A stretch of DNA of 31,205 nucleotides. Origin: Deltaproteobacteria bacterium. GTDB lineage: Bacteria > CG2-30-53-67. A program made the translations under genes and the position numbers. Location: the NCBI GenBank assembly GCA_013151235.1, contig JAADIO010000067.1, forward strand, positions 1 to 31,205, written 5' to 3'. Below, piece after piece: positions 8,688 to 16,136 of this stretch (positions are counted from its first letter, which is position 1; every line of letters begins with the position of its first letter). The notes under the pieces are model-generated. The model was not told the DNA's origin. It worked only from the letters and a program-made list of their open reading frames with translations, and searched no databases.

Positions 8688-9620
8688 TCATTCACCCTGC
8701 AACTGTGCCTGGATCTCCGCGGCAAAGTTTTCCTGTTTCTTCTCGATTCCCTCGCCCAATTCGTAGCGGACGAAGCGCCGGATCTCAAATCCTTCACCAA
8801 TTTTCTTTTGGCTCTCTTCCATCAGTTTGGAGATTTTGATATCGCCATCCTTGACGAAGGCCTGCTCCAGCAGGCAGATTTCCCCAAAATACTTCTCGAT
8901 CCGTCCGGAGACGATCTTCTCGATAATTTTTTCCGGTTTTCCCGATTCTACGGCCTGCTCCCGGTAAACCGTCTTCTCCCGTTCCAGCAGATCGGCCGCC
9001 ACATCCTTGCGGCCCAGATAGAGGGGACGGGCCGCGGCGATGTGCATGGTCAGGTCTTTGAGCCGTTCCTGAAACTCCTCTTTTCCCGCCATTTCCGCCG
9101 TCGGGCAGGCGACCTCCAACAGAACTCCGATCTTGCCCCCCATATGGATATAGGAGGCAACCCGGACCCCTTCGCCGGAATAACGGGTAAAACGACGAAC
9201 GGCCATGTTCTCCCCGATCGTGGCAATCCGCTCTTTCAAGTTCTCATCCACGCTGCGGCCGTCTTCCATCTTTTCCGCGAGAAGGGCCGCAAGGTCGGCC
9301 GGGGCCGAATCAAGAATCACCTGCGCCACCTGGTTGCAAAAACTTTGGAACTCCTGATTCTTCGCTACAAAATCGGTCTCGGAGTTGACTTCCAGAAGAC
9401 AGCCGGCGGAGCCGTCGTCCGTTAACGCAGCAACCACCAGACCTTCCGAGGCGACGCGTCCGGCTTTTTTGGCCGCTGCGGAAAGTCCTTTCTTCCGCAG
9501 AAAATCGATAGCCGCCTCCAGATCTCCATTCGTTTCCGCCAGGGCCTTTTTGCAATCCATGATACCGGCCCCGGTCCGGGTTCGCAATTCTTTCACCTGT
9601 CCAGCTGAAATGCCGCTCAT
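8688..9620 (-). CDS. tsf: Translation elongation factor Ts
   Basis: EF-Ts is the guanine-nucleotide exchange factor for EF-Tu. The N-terminal UBA-like domain reads KELRTRTGAGIMDCKKAL (10-27). The signature TDFVAKN (82-88), whose Asp and Phe contact EF-Tu near the nucleotide site, is intact. At 310 residues it is a little longer than the E. coli protein (283). An AAGGAG precedes the ATG by eight bases. Its distance from rpsB (244 bp) is unusually large because an inverted-repeat element and a hairpin lie between them. Confidence 0.96.
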   Translation of the reverse strand: MSGISAGQVKELRTRTGAGIMDCKKALAETNGDLEAAIDFLRKKGLSAAAKKAGRVASEGLVVAALTDDGSAGCLLEVNSETDFVAKNQEFQSFCNQVAQVILDSAPADLAALLAEKMEDGRSVDENLKERIATIGENMAVRRFTRYSGEGVRVASYIHMGGKIGVLLEVACPTAEMAGKEEFQERLKDLTMHIAAARPLYLGRKDVAADLLEREKTVYREQAVESGKPEKIIEKIVSGRIEKYFGEICLLEQAFVKDGDIKISKLMEESQKKIGEGFEIRRFVRYELGEGIEKKQENFAAEIQAQLQGE

Positions 9621-9645
9621 ACTTCTCTCTCCTTATTATGATGGT

Positions 9646-9811
9646 GTCGTAAAAAGTCACGAAGCCCTTCGACCCTTCGACCAGCTCAGGACAGGCCCTT
9701 CGGCATACTCAGGAGAGCCGTGCTCAGGGCGAACGGTGTAAGTGATTGATATTCCGTTCGTGGTGAGCTTGTCGAACCATGAACGGAATCCGGAAAACGA
9801 CTTTTTACGAC
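9646..9811. mobile_element. MITE-like element with 13-bp terminal inverted repeats
   Basis: The ends are perfect inverted repeats: GTCGTAAAAAGTC at 9646-9658 and GACTTTTTACGAC at 9799-9811. The interior is a palindromic array of the TTCGACCAGCTCAGG / GTGAGCTTGTCGAAC type and has no coding capacity. The hexamer ATTATG lies near both outer edges (9635-9640 and 9812-9817) and could be a target duplication. Related TCGTAAAAAG-ended elements occur at 17408-17534 and 18347-18455. No transposase is encoded, so it would need mobilising in trans. Confidence 0.7.
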
Positions 9812-9828
9812 ATTATGCATCGTAAAAG

Positions 9829-9853
9829 CCTCAACAAGAGTCTCCTGTTGAGG
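9829..9853 (-). terminator. Hairpin after rpsB, possible attenuator
   Basis: CCTCAACA and TGTTGAGG form an 8-bp stem with a 9-nt loop eleven bases after the rpsB stop. On the minus strand it is followed by CTTTTAC, a short T-tract. It could lower tsf transcription relative to rpsB or protect the rpsB 3' end. Confidence 0.45.
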
Positions 9854-9864
9854 ATCGTATCGGA

Positions 9865-10674
9865 TTATTCCGGGGCCGGTTCACTCGCCGCTGGAGCCGG
9901 TTCGCTTGCCGCGGGGGCCGCCGCCGTTTCCGGACTTGCGGGGGAGACCTCGCCGGCTGCCGCCATCATCTCGGCTTCCACCTCGGGCATCCGCTGCTCC
10001 TTCGCCTCGCAGACGGCATTGGCAATCTTGGCCGCGACCAGCCGGATGGAACGAATCGCATCGTCATTTCCGGGGATGATATAATCGATTTCATCGGGAT
10101 CACAATTGCTGTCCACAATGGCGATGATCGGAATCCCCATGATCCGGGCCTCATGGACCGCAATTCGCTCCCGCTTGGGATCGACGATAAAGAGGGCGCC
10201 GGGCAGCCCCTGCATATCCTTGATTCCGCCGAGGTACTTCTCTAACTTAATCCGTTCTTTCTCGAACTTCAGCACCTCTTTCTTGTGGAAGCTTTCATAG
10301 GTGCCGTCCTCCTTCATTTTTTCATAACGTTTCAATTTGGCGATACTGTTTTTGATCGTATTGTAGTTGGTCAGGGTCCCGCCGAGCCAGCGCTGATTCA
10401 TGTAGAACATACCGCACCGTTTGGCCTCATCGGCAATCGACTCCTGCCCCTGCTTCTTGGTCCCCACAAAAAGGATTGACTTGCCGTCGGCGACGATCTT
10501 CTTGACGATATTGTGGATCTGCTTGATATTCCGAAGGGTTTTCTGGAGATCCAGGATGTAGATCCCGTTCCGCTCACCAAAGATAAATTTCCGCATCTTC
10601 GGGTTCCAGCGATTGGTCTGATGGCCGAAATGAACTCCGGCTTCCAGCAATTCTTTCATGGTAACGATCGGCAT
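9865..10674 (-). CDS. rpsB: Small ribosomal subunit protein uS2
   Basis: Ribosomal protein S2, first gene of the long housekeeping cluster. Core motifs are [20 protein letters not shown] (6-25), [11 protein letters not shown] (93-103) and [15 protein letters not shown] (162-176). The body ends near residue 228. A low-complexity Ala/Pro/Glu/Ser tail follows (about 236-269) with two copies of AASEPAP; such tails vary between species. A strong TAGGAGG about seven bases before the ATG sets the start. A long structured leader precedes it. Confidence 0.97.
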   Translation of the reverse strand: MPIVTMKELLEAGVHFGHQTNRWNPKMRKFIFGERNGIYILDLQKTLRNIKQIHNIVKKIVADGKSILFVGTKKQGQESIADEAKRCGMFYMNQRWLGGTLTNYNTIKNSIAKLKRYEKMKEDGTYESFHKKEVLKFEKERIKLEKYLGGIKDMQGLPGALFIVDPKRERIAVHEARIMGIPIIAIVDSNCDPDEIDYIIPGNDDAIRSIRLVAAKIANAVCEAKEQRMPEVEAEMMAAAGEVSPASPETAAAPAASEPAPAASEPAPE

Positions 10675-10707
10675 ACGTGGTTCCTCCTATGGATTAGGTT
10701 TGACCTC

Positions 10708-10841
10708 CATACCCTTCCACTCCCTCCGGGAACACCGCTTCGGTGCACCACCCGTCAGGATCGGGGTATGTGTGGGATTCCCGCCGGTTCGCCGGCCTCT
10801 CTATCGAGAGCCCCCGACTACCGTCGGTTGTGCTTTTGCAC
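10708..10841 (-). ncRNA. Candidate structured 5' leader RNA of rpsB
   Basis: Four perfect tetraloop hairpins follow one another on the rpsB strand: GTGC-AAAA-GCAC (10841-10830), CCGAC-GGTA-GTCGG (10827-10814), CTCTC-GATA-GAGAG (10810-10797) and GCCGG-CGAA-CCGGC (10796-10783). Then CATACCC (10770-10764) pairs with GGGTATG (10714-10708), enclosing a CACCG-AAG-CGGTG hairpin (10745-10733). The start codon is about 34 nt further on. S2 autoregulates rpsB-tsf through its leader in E. coli, but I do not recognise this fold as that element or as any named riboswitch. The structure was found by eye without an energy calculation. Confidence 0.55.
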
Positions 10842-10871
10842 GGCAATACTTGCACAAACTTCAAACATGGA

Positions 10872-10900
10872 ATGCTAACAAAATGATTCTTCGATTGCAA
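10872..10900 (-). promoter_or_regulatory. Candidate sigma70 promoter for rpsB
   Basis: On the minus strand TTGCAA (-35, 10900-10895) and TAGCAT (-10, 10877-10872) are separated by 17 bp. Each matches the consensus at four of six positions. A start near 10865 would give a leader of about 190 nt containing all the hairpins. Confidence 0.4.
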
Positions 10901-10924
10901 GAAAATTTGAGTGATCTTTTTGTA

Positions 10925-10953
10925 TTGACAACCCTTCGTTGTTTTGATAATTT
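10925..10953 (+). promoter_or_regulatory. Candidate sigma70 promoter for the TPR/L,D-transpeptidase gene
   Basis: A perfect TTGACA (10925-10930) is followed by either GATAAT at 15 bp or TAATTT at 17 bp, in AT-rich DNA about 100 bp upstream of the start codon. Confidence 0.4.
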
Positions 10954-11050
10954 TAATAACATATTGTTTTTATTGATATATTCCTGCTTTTGTCCATACG
11001 GACAACTTTTGCAAACAAAATCCAAGGGGCCCTTCTCAAAGGAAACAGGC

Positions 11051-12742
11051 ATGCACAAAATTCCGGGAAAGCTTCTCAGCACCCTCTTTCTTGCCCTCCT
11101 TCTGACCTTTCCGACCGTCCTCCATTCCATACCGGCATTCGGACAGAACCCCGAAAGCCCGGACCAGTGGATGCAGGAAGGAAAGAAACTCCATGATCAG
11201 GGTCACGACCGGAAGGCCGTCTCCTGTTTTAAAAAAGCCGTTCAGGCGCGAAAAGGTTTTGCCGACGCCTACTTCGCCATGGGCGTCAGCTATTACAAGA
11301 TGGGCCGGACGAAAAAAGCCGCCGAAGCCTTCCGGAAAGTCCTCCGGATCGACCCCTCGTCCTCCGAGACCCACAACAATCTGGCCGTCCTCTACTCTCA
11401 AATGGGAAAAACGGACGATGCCGTACGGGAGTTGAAGGAAACAATCCGCCTGAATCCCGATTATCAGCAGGGTCACCTGAACCTCGGCGATCTCTATCTT
11501 TCACAATCAATCGAAGAATATCTCAAGGCGATCCGGAGCAAAGGACCGGACCATCCGAAGGTTCGGAAAAAACTGAGGGCACTGCTGACCGCCGATCCGA
11601 AGAATGCCGATTTTCAATTTGATCTCGGTCGGCTGAACAGCCTGGAAGGAAACCTCAACGGGGCGATCCATTCCTACCGGACTTCATTAAAACTGAAGGA
11701 TCAAGCAAAAGTTCGTTTTGCTTTGGGACAGGCCTTCAAGAAAAAGAAGGCCTACACGGAGGCACTCAAAGAATTTGAAACCATCCTCAATACCTATTCC
11801 GATCCCGGGAAAGTCCGGAAAGAAATCGTCGAGATTACTCGAATCCGCCTGGCCTCTCTCACCCCGGCAACCTCCGTCAAAGCTTCTCCCGCCGCAGGCC
11901 CGGTGCAACAATATCAACTTCCGGCCCCCCTGCTGGCCCTGGAACGGGAAGGCAGCTCCGCCCTCCTCGTCGATAAGTCGACACAGACCCTCCTGCTCTA
12001 CCGGAACTTGAAGGGGAAGATCCGCTACGTTCAATCCTTTGCCTGTTCCACGGGAGAGAAGAACGGGACGAAACGGAAGATGGGCGACAAACGCACCCCG
12101 GAAGGCATCTACCTCTTTACACGGAAGATCACGGACGGGGAACTCCCCCCGGAATACGGCGAGATGGCCTTTCCCATTGACTATCCGAATCCCTTTGACC
12201 GAACGCAGGGAAAGGACGGCAACGGGATCTGGCTTCACGGCACGAATGAGCCGATCCGTTCCTATCTGCCACAGAGAACCCTGGGGTGTGTCGTCGTGAA
12301 CAACAAAGATATCGAAACGCTCGCTTCATTCATCCGGCTCCACGAAACCCCGATCATCATCTACGACAAGATCGCCTATACCGATCGTTCGGCACAGGAC
12401 CGTGTACGTCGGGAGGTTTTCGATTTTCTCACAGCCTGGAAAACCAGTTGGGAACAAAAGGATATCGACCGGTTCATCTCCTTCTATGCGCCCGCATTTT
12501 CCAGCGGCAAATGGGACCGGACCGGCTGGAAGAAATACAAGGGGTATCTCTTCCGGCAGAACCGGCACATCACCGTAAACCTGACCCCCTACCGGGTCCT
12601 GCGTCACAAGAATTACCTGACCGTCACCTTCCGACAGGAGTACCGTGCCGACCATTACCGTGACACCGGGATAAAGCGGCTCTTCCTGGTCCGGGATCGA
12701 GGCCGATTGCGAATCCTCGCGGAGGAATGGCACAAAACATGA
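11051..12742 (+). CDS. Secreted TPR protein with L,D-transpeptidase (YkuD) and NTF2-like domains
   Basis: A 563-residue exported protein. A signal peptide spans about residues 1-31 (hydrophobic LLSTLFLALLLTF). TPR-like helical repeats cover about 38-255 (for example ADAYFAMGVSYYKMGRTKKA, 71-90). A YkuD domain lies at about 302-438 with GIWLHGTN (His396) and LGCVVVNNKD (catalytic Cys413); the usual S/T-H-G-C reads T-L-G-C here. The last about 110 residues resemble the NTF2-like domain found after YkuD in the YafK/Cds6 group. Family members form or cut 3-3 crosslinks or lipoprotein links in peptidoglycan; which applies here is unknown. The start was chosen for the signal peptide and AAGGA seven bases upstream; the frame stays open upstream but without family character. 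Confidence 0.88.
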   Translation: MHKIPGKLLSTLFLALLLTFPTVLHSIPAFGQNPESPDQWMQEGKKLHDQGHDRKAVSCFKKAVQARKGFADAYFAMGVSYYKMGRTKKAAEAFRKVLRIDPSSSETHNNLAVLYSQMGKTDDAVRELKETIRLNPDYQQGHLNLGDLYLSQSIEEYLKAIRSKGPDHPKVRKKLRALLTADPKNADFQFDLGRLNSLEGNLNGAIHSYRTSLKLKDQAKVRFALGQAFKKKKAYTEALKEFETILNTYSDPGKVRKEIVEITRIRLASLTPATSVKASPAAGPVQQYQLPAPLLALEREGSSALLVDKSTQTLLLYRNLKGKIRYVQSFACSTGEKNGTKRKMGDKRTPEGIYLFTRKITDGELPPEYGEMAFPIDYPNPFDRTQGKDGNGIWLHGTNEPIRSYLPQRTLGCVVVNNKDIETLASFIRLHETPIIIYDKIAYTDRSAQDRVRREVFDFLTAWKTSWEQKDIDRFISFYAPAFSSGKWDRTGWKKYKGYLFRQNRHITVNLTPYRVLRHKNYLTVTFRQEYRADHYRDTGIKRLFLVRDRGRLRILAEEWHKT

Positions 12743-12773
12743 ATCAGTTAAAAATACTGAAGAAAAATTTTAT

Positions 12774-12801
12774 TTGACATTCATGGGCACAATCATATAG
12801 A
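12774..12801 (+). promoter_or_regulatory. Sigma70-type promoter of the TusA-family gene
   Basis: TTGACA (12774-12779) and TATAGA (12796-12801) have a 16-bp spacer in AT-rich DNA. They lie 56 bp before the start codon. Confidence 0.6.
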
Positions 12802-12857
12802 ATTGTACCTCTGTATAAACTGATATATTTCATTCAATACATTATAAGGAGGGAAAG

Positions 12858-13088
12858 ATGCCTACCGCCGACAAAACTCTCGATTGCCAAGGGTTGAACT
12901 GCCCGCTTCCGGTCCTGAAGACCAAGAAGGCCATGGATGAACTGAGTTCGGGCCAGGTTTTGGAAATGCTTTCCACGGACCCCGGCTCCAAGAACGACAT
13001 TACCGCCTGGGCCAAGCGGACCGGGAATGAACTGGTCGAATCCATCGAAGACGGAAGCGTTTTCAAGTTCTATCTCAAAAAATCTTAA
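12858..13088 (+). CDS. TusA/SirA-family sulfur carrier protein
   Basis: A 76-residue protein with the family signature NCPLPVLKTKKAMDEL (14-29), where Cys15 in the CPxP motif is the persulfide-carrying residue. Cys10 just before it is an additional thiol. TusA-like proteins relay sulfur for tRNA thiolation, molybdenum cofactor work or dissimilatory sulfur metabolism, and the subtype cannot be told from sequence here. The gene is monocistronic: it has its own promoter, an AAGGAGGGAAAG ribosome-binding site just before the ATG and a strong terminator after it. No sulfur-oxidation genes are nearby. Confidence 0.92.
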   Translation: MPTADKTLDCQGLNCPLPVLKTKKAMDELSSGQVLEMLSTDPGSKNDITAWAKRTGNELVESIEDGSVFKFYLKKS

Positions 13089-13125
13089 TCCGCACCGCAA
13101 GGAATCCTGATTCCCGATCGATCAA

Positions 13126-13161
13126 AACCCCACGAAGTGAAGCTTTCCGTGGGGTTTTTTT
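13126..13161 (+). terminator. Rho-independent terminator after the TusA-family gene
   Basis: AACCCCACG (13126-13134) pairs with CGTGGGGTT (13148-13156) around a 13-nt loop, and the second arm runs into a T7 tract (13155-13161). Confidence 0.85.
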
Positions 13162-13178
13162 ATGTGATGAGGCGGATC

Positions 13179-14018
13179 ATGTCTCCCCCGTTTCCGGTGA
13201 TCGGCAGACGCGCCCTCTTCCTGTACATGCTCTTCTTTTTATTGGCGACACAAGGATGTACGCTCCTGCGCCCTTTACCGGCCGGGGTTCTGGGAGAGTC
13301 GGCAACCCTCTCGAAGGTCCGGATTACCTTCCGCTTTCAACCTACAGATCGGCCGGCCCTGCCGCTCATCAAGAAAACCATCCAGGCAGCTCTCCCCCGC
13401 ATCAGGAAATGGGGCCGAATCACTCATCCCGTTACGGTCATCATCTGTCCCGACCATGATGCCCTGGAACGGGCGGTCCACCGGCACGGCTACCGATGGC
13501 TCAAAGCCTGGGCCACGGAAAAGACGGTGTATATCCAGTCGCCCCGGTCCTGGCTTCTGTTCAGCAGAAAACGGTTTTCCGAATTAATGACGCATGAGCT
13601 GACCCACGTCGTCCACTACCAGACGGCGGGGATTGCAGCAAGCCGCACCACCCGTAACGACCCCCTATGGTTCCGGGAAGGACTCGCCTCCTGGACCGCC
13701 GGCCAGGGATACCGTCGCTATTCCCGCAGGAACCTGCTGCGCAAGCTACGCGCACACCCCGGCTTCCATCCACTCCGGCCCACGTCAAGAGAGATCAAGG
13801 GGCGGCAGAAGCTGGTCTATTCCGCCGCCCACCAGATGGTCACTTACCTGATCGAGGAATACGGAGAGGAGAAAATCCGGGAAGTGCTGCACCGAATTTC
13901 AGAGGGTTGTTCCTTTCACCAGGCCTTCCGGGCGACCTATGGCCTTACCGAAGAAACGATGATGAAGGGATGGAAGAGGTGGCTTGACAAATCGCCGTGC
14001 AACGACCGGCGCATCTAA
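13179..14018 (+). CDS. Membrane-anchored gluzincin-type metallopeptidase (peptidase MA-like)
   Basis: A 279-residue protein with an N-terminal hydrophobic export segment (about 11-26) ending in a Cys (Cys27). It may be a lipoprotein, although ATQGC is a poor lipobox. The catalytic zinc motif HELTH (139-143) is followed by WFREGLASW with Glu167 as the likely third ligand, the layout of peptidase MA-family gluzincins. The substrate is unknown; the exposed location suggests envelope protein processing. The frame is open back to an ATG inside the upstream terminator (13137). I prefer 13179 because GAGG lies six bases before it; 13167 is possible. It begins just after the terminator and no promoter of its own was identified. 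Confidence 0.8.
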   Translation: MSPPFPVIGRRALFLYMLFFLLATQGCTLLRPLPAGVLGESATLSKVRITFRFQPTDRPALPLIKKTIQAALPRIRKWGRITHPVTVIICPDHDALERAVHRHGYRWLKAWATEKTVYIQSPRSWLLFSRKRFSELMTHELTHVVHYQTAGIAASRTTRNDPLWFREGLASWTAGQGYRRYSRRNLLRKLRAHPGFHPLRPTSREIKGRQKLVYSAAHQMVTYLIEEYGEEKIREVLHRISEGCSFHQAFRATYGLTEETMMKGWKRWLDKSPCNDRRI

Positions 14019-14112
14019 CGAATTTCGTCGTTCGCCGATCCGGGACCGTTTCCGTCACATCGGATATCGTGCGGATTTTTCGTGCTGTAAGGACGGACGG
14101 ATGTCTCTACTT

Positions 14113-14580
14113 TCAAAAGATGGAGGCAAGCCGGTCAAAGGACTTGCGAAGCCGGAGGGAAACGGCGGCCAGCATTCCCTTCAGGAGTTTGCTGCCCAAC
14201 TCCGGGTTTTCCCGGATGATCGTCTCCAGATCCTCCCGGTCGAGGGTCAAAAGATCGGCGGCTTCGATCACCACGGCGCTTACAGCACGTTGGACATTGT
14301 TGAGAATGCAGAGTTCCCCTACGATAGACCCTTTCCCATAGAGGCCGACCACCACCTGTTTTTCTTTAAACTCAGTCGCCTTACGGACTTCGATCCGGCC
14401 GGAGATGATAAAGGCCACATAATCCTCTTCATCACCTTCCTTCCAGAGAATCGAACCGGCAGGCGCCTGCCGGCAATGAAAAAAAGGGGACAGCACTTCG
14501 ATATCTTGATCATTCAGAAAACTGAAAAACTGAAAATTCCGCTTCATTCTCCGGCAAATCGACTGTCTTGAATCCGTCAT
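14113..14580 (-). CDS. Cyclic-nucleotide-binding domain protein, last gene of the mla operon
   Basis: A 155-residue protein consisting almost wholly of one cNMP-binding beta-barrel: FSFLNDQDIEVLSPFF (19-34), then APAGSILWKEGDEEDYVAFI (39-58), then the phosphate-binding cassette IVGELCILNNVQRAVS (86-101) with Gly88, Glu89 and Arg98. No helix-turn-helix or effector domain follows, so it is not a CRP-type regulator on its own. The ATG overlaps the mlaC stop in an ATGA, so it is translationally coupled to the Mla transport genes. A role sensing a nucleotide or lipid-linked signal for the Mla system is only inference. Confidence 0.88.
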   Translation of the reverse strand: MTDSRQSICRRMKRNFQFFSFLNDQDIEVLSPFFHCRQAPAGSILWKEGDEEDYVAFIISGRIEVRKATEFKEKQVVVGLYGKGSIVGELCILNNVQRAVSAVVIEAADLLTLDREDLETIIRENPELGSKLLKGMLAAVSLRLRKSFDRLASIF

Positions 14581-15188
14581 GACGACCGCTTTGTCTCCTT
14601 CGGTTTCTTTAATTCCTCAATTTTTGCTTCCATCTTCAACAAAAGAGCAGGAAAACCTTCCTGTTTGACAATATCCCGATAACTGCTCCGGAAGTTCCGG
14701 ATCAGGCTAACCTCTTCCACCACGACATCATAGACCCGCCACTGCCCCCCCCGAAGGTGGAGCCGGTAGGTAATGGGAATCTTCACACTCGGGGTAATGA
14801 TATGGGTCTCCACAATGGCCTTTTTCTTCCTGATCCGTTCCTTGTCATAGACGACACGTTCATTATGGTAAGTCTCAATCCGCCCGATATAGGTTGCCTC
14901 TAAAAGTTCCGTAAAGAGTTTCACGAATTGTTCCTGTTGCCCGGGCGTTGCTTTTCTCCAGTTCATGGCCAGGGTCCGCTGAGACATGGAGTGGAAGTCG
15001 AACCGCTTCCGGATGACCTTGCGCAGAGCCGCTCTCCGGACGTCCCGGTCAAGATCCTTCTGTTTGAGAATCCCGATCACGGCATCAACGGTCCCCTTCA
15101 TCTGTGTCAGCGGGGAAGGATCGGCCGCCTCTGCAATCCGGCAACAAAAGAAAAGGACCAGGACGATCGACAGGGTTTTCTTCAACAT
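14577..15188 (-). CDS. mlaC: Periplasmic phospholipid-binding protein MlaC
   Basis: MlaC ferries phospholipids across the periplasm between the outer-membrane MlaA and the inner-membrane MlaFED complex. The 203-residue form has a signal peptide (TLSIVLVLFFCCRIAEA, about 5-21). The mature part shows the family pattern: FDFHSMSQRTLAMNWRKATP, FVKLFTELLEATYIGRI and WRVYDVVVEEVSLIRNFRSS. The start at 15188 is supported by GGAGG eight bases upstream and by the signal peptide; a longer reading back to 15299 has no such support. About 107 bp with a strong hairpin separate it from mlaA. Confidence 0.93.
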   Translation of the reverse strand: MLKKTLSIVLVLFFCCRIAEAADPSPLTQMKGTVDAVIGILKQKDLDRDVRRAALRKVIRKRFDFHSMSQRTLAMNWRKATPGQQEQFVKLFTELLEATYIGRIETYHNERVVYDKERIRKKKAIVETHIITPSVKIPITYRLHLRGGQWRVYDVVVEEVSLIRNFRSSYRDIVKQEGFPALLLKMEAKIEELKKPKETKRSS

Positions 15189-15245
15189 TATCGACTCCTC
15201 CATGACAAGTCTGACGAAACCGATACCGATTCCCCGCTCCCTGTA

Positions 15246-15276
15246 CCCGAATCCTATCACAAGAACAGGATTCGGG
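15246..15276 (-). other. Intra-operon hairpin between mlaA and mlaC
   Basis: CCCGAATCCT and AGGATTCGGG form a perfect 10-bp stem with an 11-nt loop. There is no T-run on the minus strand, so mRNA stabilisation or processing is more likely than termination. Confidence 0.5.
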
Positions 15277-15295
15277 GAAACGATTCCCGGAAAAA

Positions 15296-16069
15296 TCATT
15301 TCTTGATAAATCCATCCCTTCTCTGGCCGTAGGCGTTCCGAATAAAGAGATAGGGATCCAGGGATTCCCTCTTGATGCTCTCATAGGTGTCTTGGTCGAG
15401 GGAGAGGGCATTGACGGAATAATACGCCCGCACCCCGATCTTCGCACCATCGCCGATCCCCAGGTAATAAATCGGGTTCAGGGCACCGTCGGCCAGCAGA
15501 CCGATCCCATCACGGAGGTTGCTCGGTCCGAGGAAGGGAAGAACAATGTAGAACCCTCCCCCGACGCCGTACCGTCCCAGGGTCTGGCCGAAATCCTCTT
15601 CCTTTTTCACCAAACCGGCATCGTTTCCGGCCGGGTCGAAGAAACCGGCACATCCCACGGTGGTATTCACAAGAAAGCGGGTCAGCTCGTTGCCGGCATC
15701 CTGGAATTTCAACTGCAATAGAGAATTTACGAACCGTACCGGTGTAAAAAGGTTGGAAAAGAAGTCCGCCACGGAGACCCGGGCCTGTTCCGGTACAATC
15801 CGGTAGGCCTTCGCCACCGGCTTGAAGAGGTAAAAATAAACCTTGTCATTGAACCGGAAGATCACACGGTTCACCGGTTCCAGGGGGTCGGGAACCTCCG
15901 TTTCCACCTCGTCCCCGAAGTCATCCTGAAAATCGGCATCGGATCCATCGTCCGAGGCCGTCTGCATTCGGAGGGTTTCCTCTCCGGAACGGACGGTTTT
16001 GACATCTGCTGCATGGGCAGGCAGGGTCAAAACGAAGAGAAAAAGCAGGACCACCATCATGGTTTTCAT
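15296..16069 (-). CDS. mlaA: Outer-membrane lipid-asymmetry protein MlaA (VacJ family)
   Basis: MlaA forms the outer-membrane channel that removes misplaced phospholipids from the outer leaflet. The family core is plain: DPLEPVNRVIFRFNDKVYFY (61-80), FFSNLFTPVRFVNSLLQ, GNELTRFLVNTTVG, EDFGQTLGRYGVGGGFYIV and LPFLGPSNLRDGIG. The signal peptide ends in LPAHA (about residue 20) and no lipobox Cys is present, unlike the E. coli lipoprotein. An acidic, probably disordered stretch (about 38-58) precedes the core. GGGAG eight bases before the ATG supports the start. Confidence 0.95.
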   Translation of the reverse strand: MKTMMVVLLFLFVLTLPAHAADVKTVRSGEETLRMQTASDDGSDADFQDDFGDEVETEVPDPLEPVNRVIFRFNDKVYFYLFKPVAKAYRIVPEQARVSVADFFSNLFTPVRFVNSLLQLKFQDAGNELTRFLVNTTVGCAGFFDPAGNDAGLVKKEEDFGQTLGRYGVGGGFYIVLPFLGPSNLRDGIGLLADGALNPIYYLGIGDGAKIGVRAYYSVNALSLDQDTYESIKRESLDPYLFIRNAYGQRRDGFIKK

Positions 16070-16136
16070 CAGCTTTGCTCCCGGGTCATCATTTCGAAAC
16101 GGATCAGCTTGATTCTATCTTCCCATAGTCGGTCCG

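Larger units (their letters stand above)
10675..11050. other. Divergent regulatory region between rpsB and the L,D-transpeptidase gene
   Basis: This 376-bp gap has no gene. On the minus strand it holds the structured rpsB leader (10708-10841) and a candidate rpsB promoter (10872-10900). On the plus strand it holds a candidate promoter for the transpeptidase gene at 10925-10953. The part nearest 10920-11000 is markedly AT-rich compared with the rest. Confidence 0.7.

Noticed and set aside
8142-9425. 427-residue plus-strand frame opposite pyrH and tsf
   Set aside because: It is antisense to two essential genes with perfect family motifs and shows no domain character.
9640-9830. The repeat cluster between rpsB and tsf as a CRISPR array
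   Set aside because: The repeats are palindromic and irregular, with no constant spacer length and no cas genes. Paired terminal inverted repeats fit a MITE-like element better.
10658-11050. Upstream extension of the L,D-transpeptidase reading frame
   Set aside because: It would run through the rpsB leader and the AT-rich promoter region and bury the signal peptide. The start at 11051 has a good ribosome-binding site.
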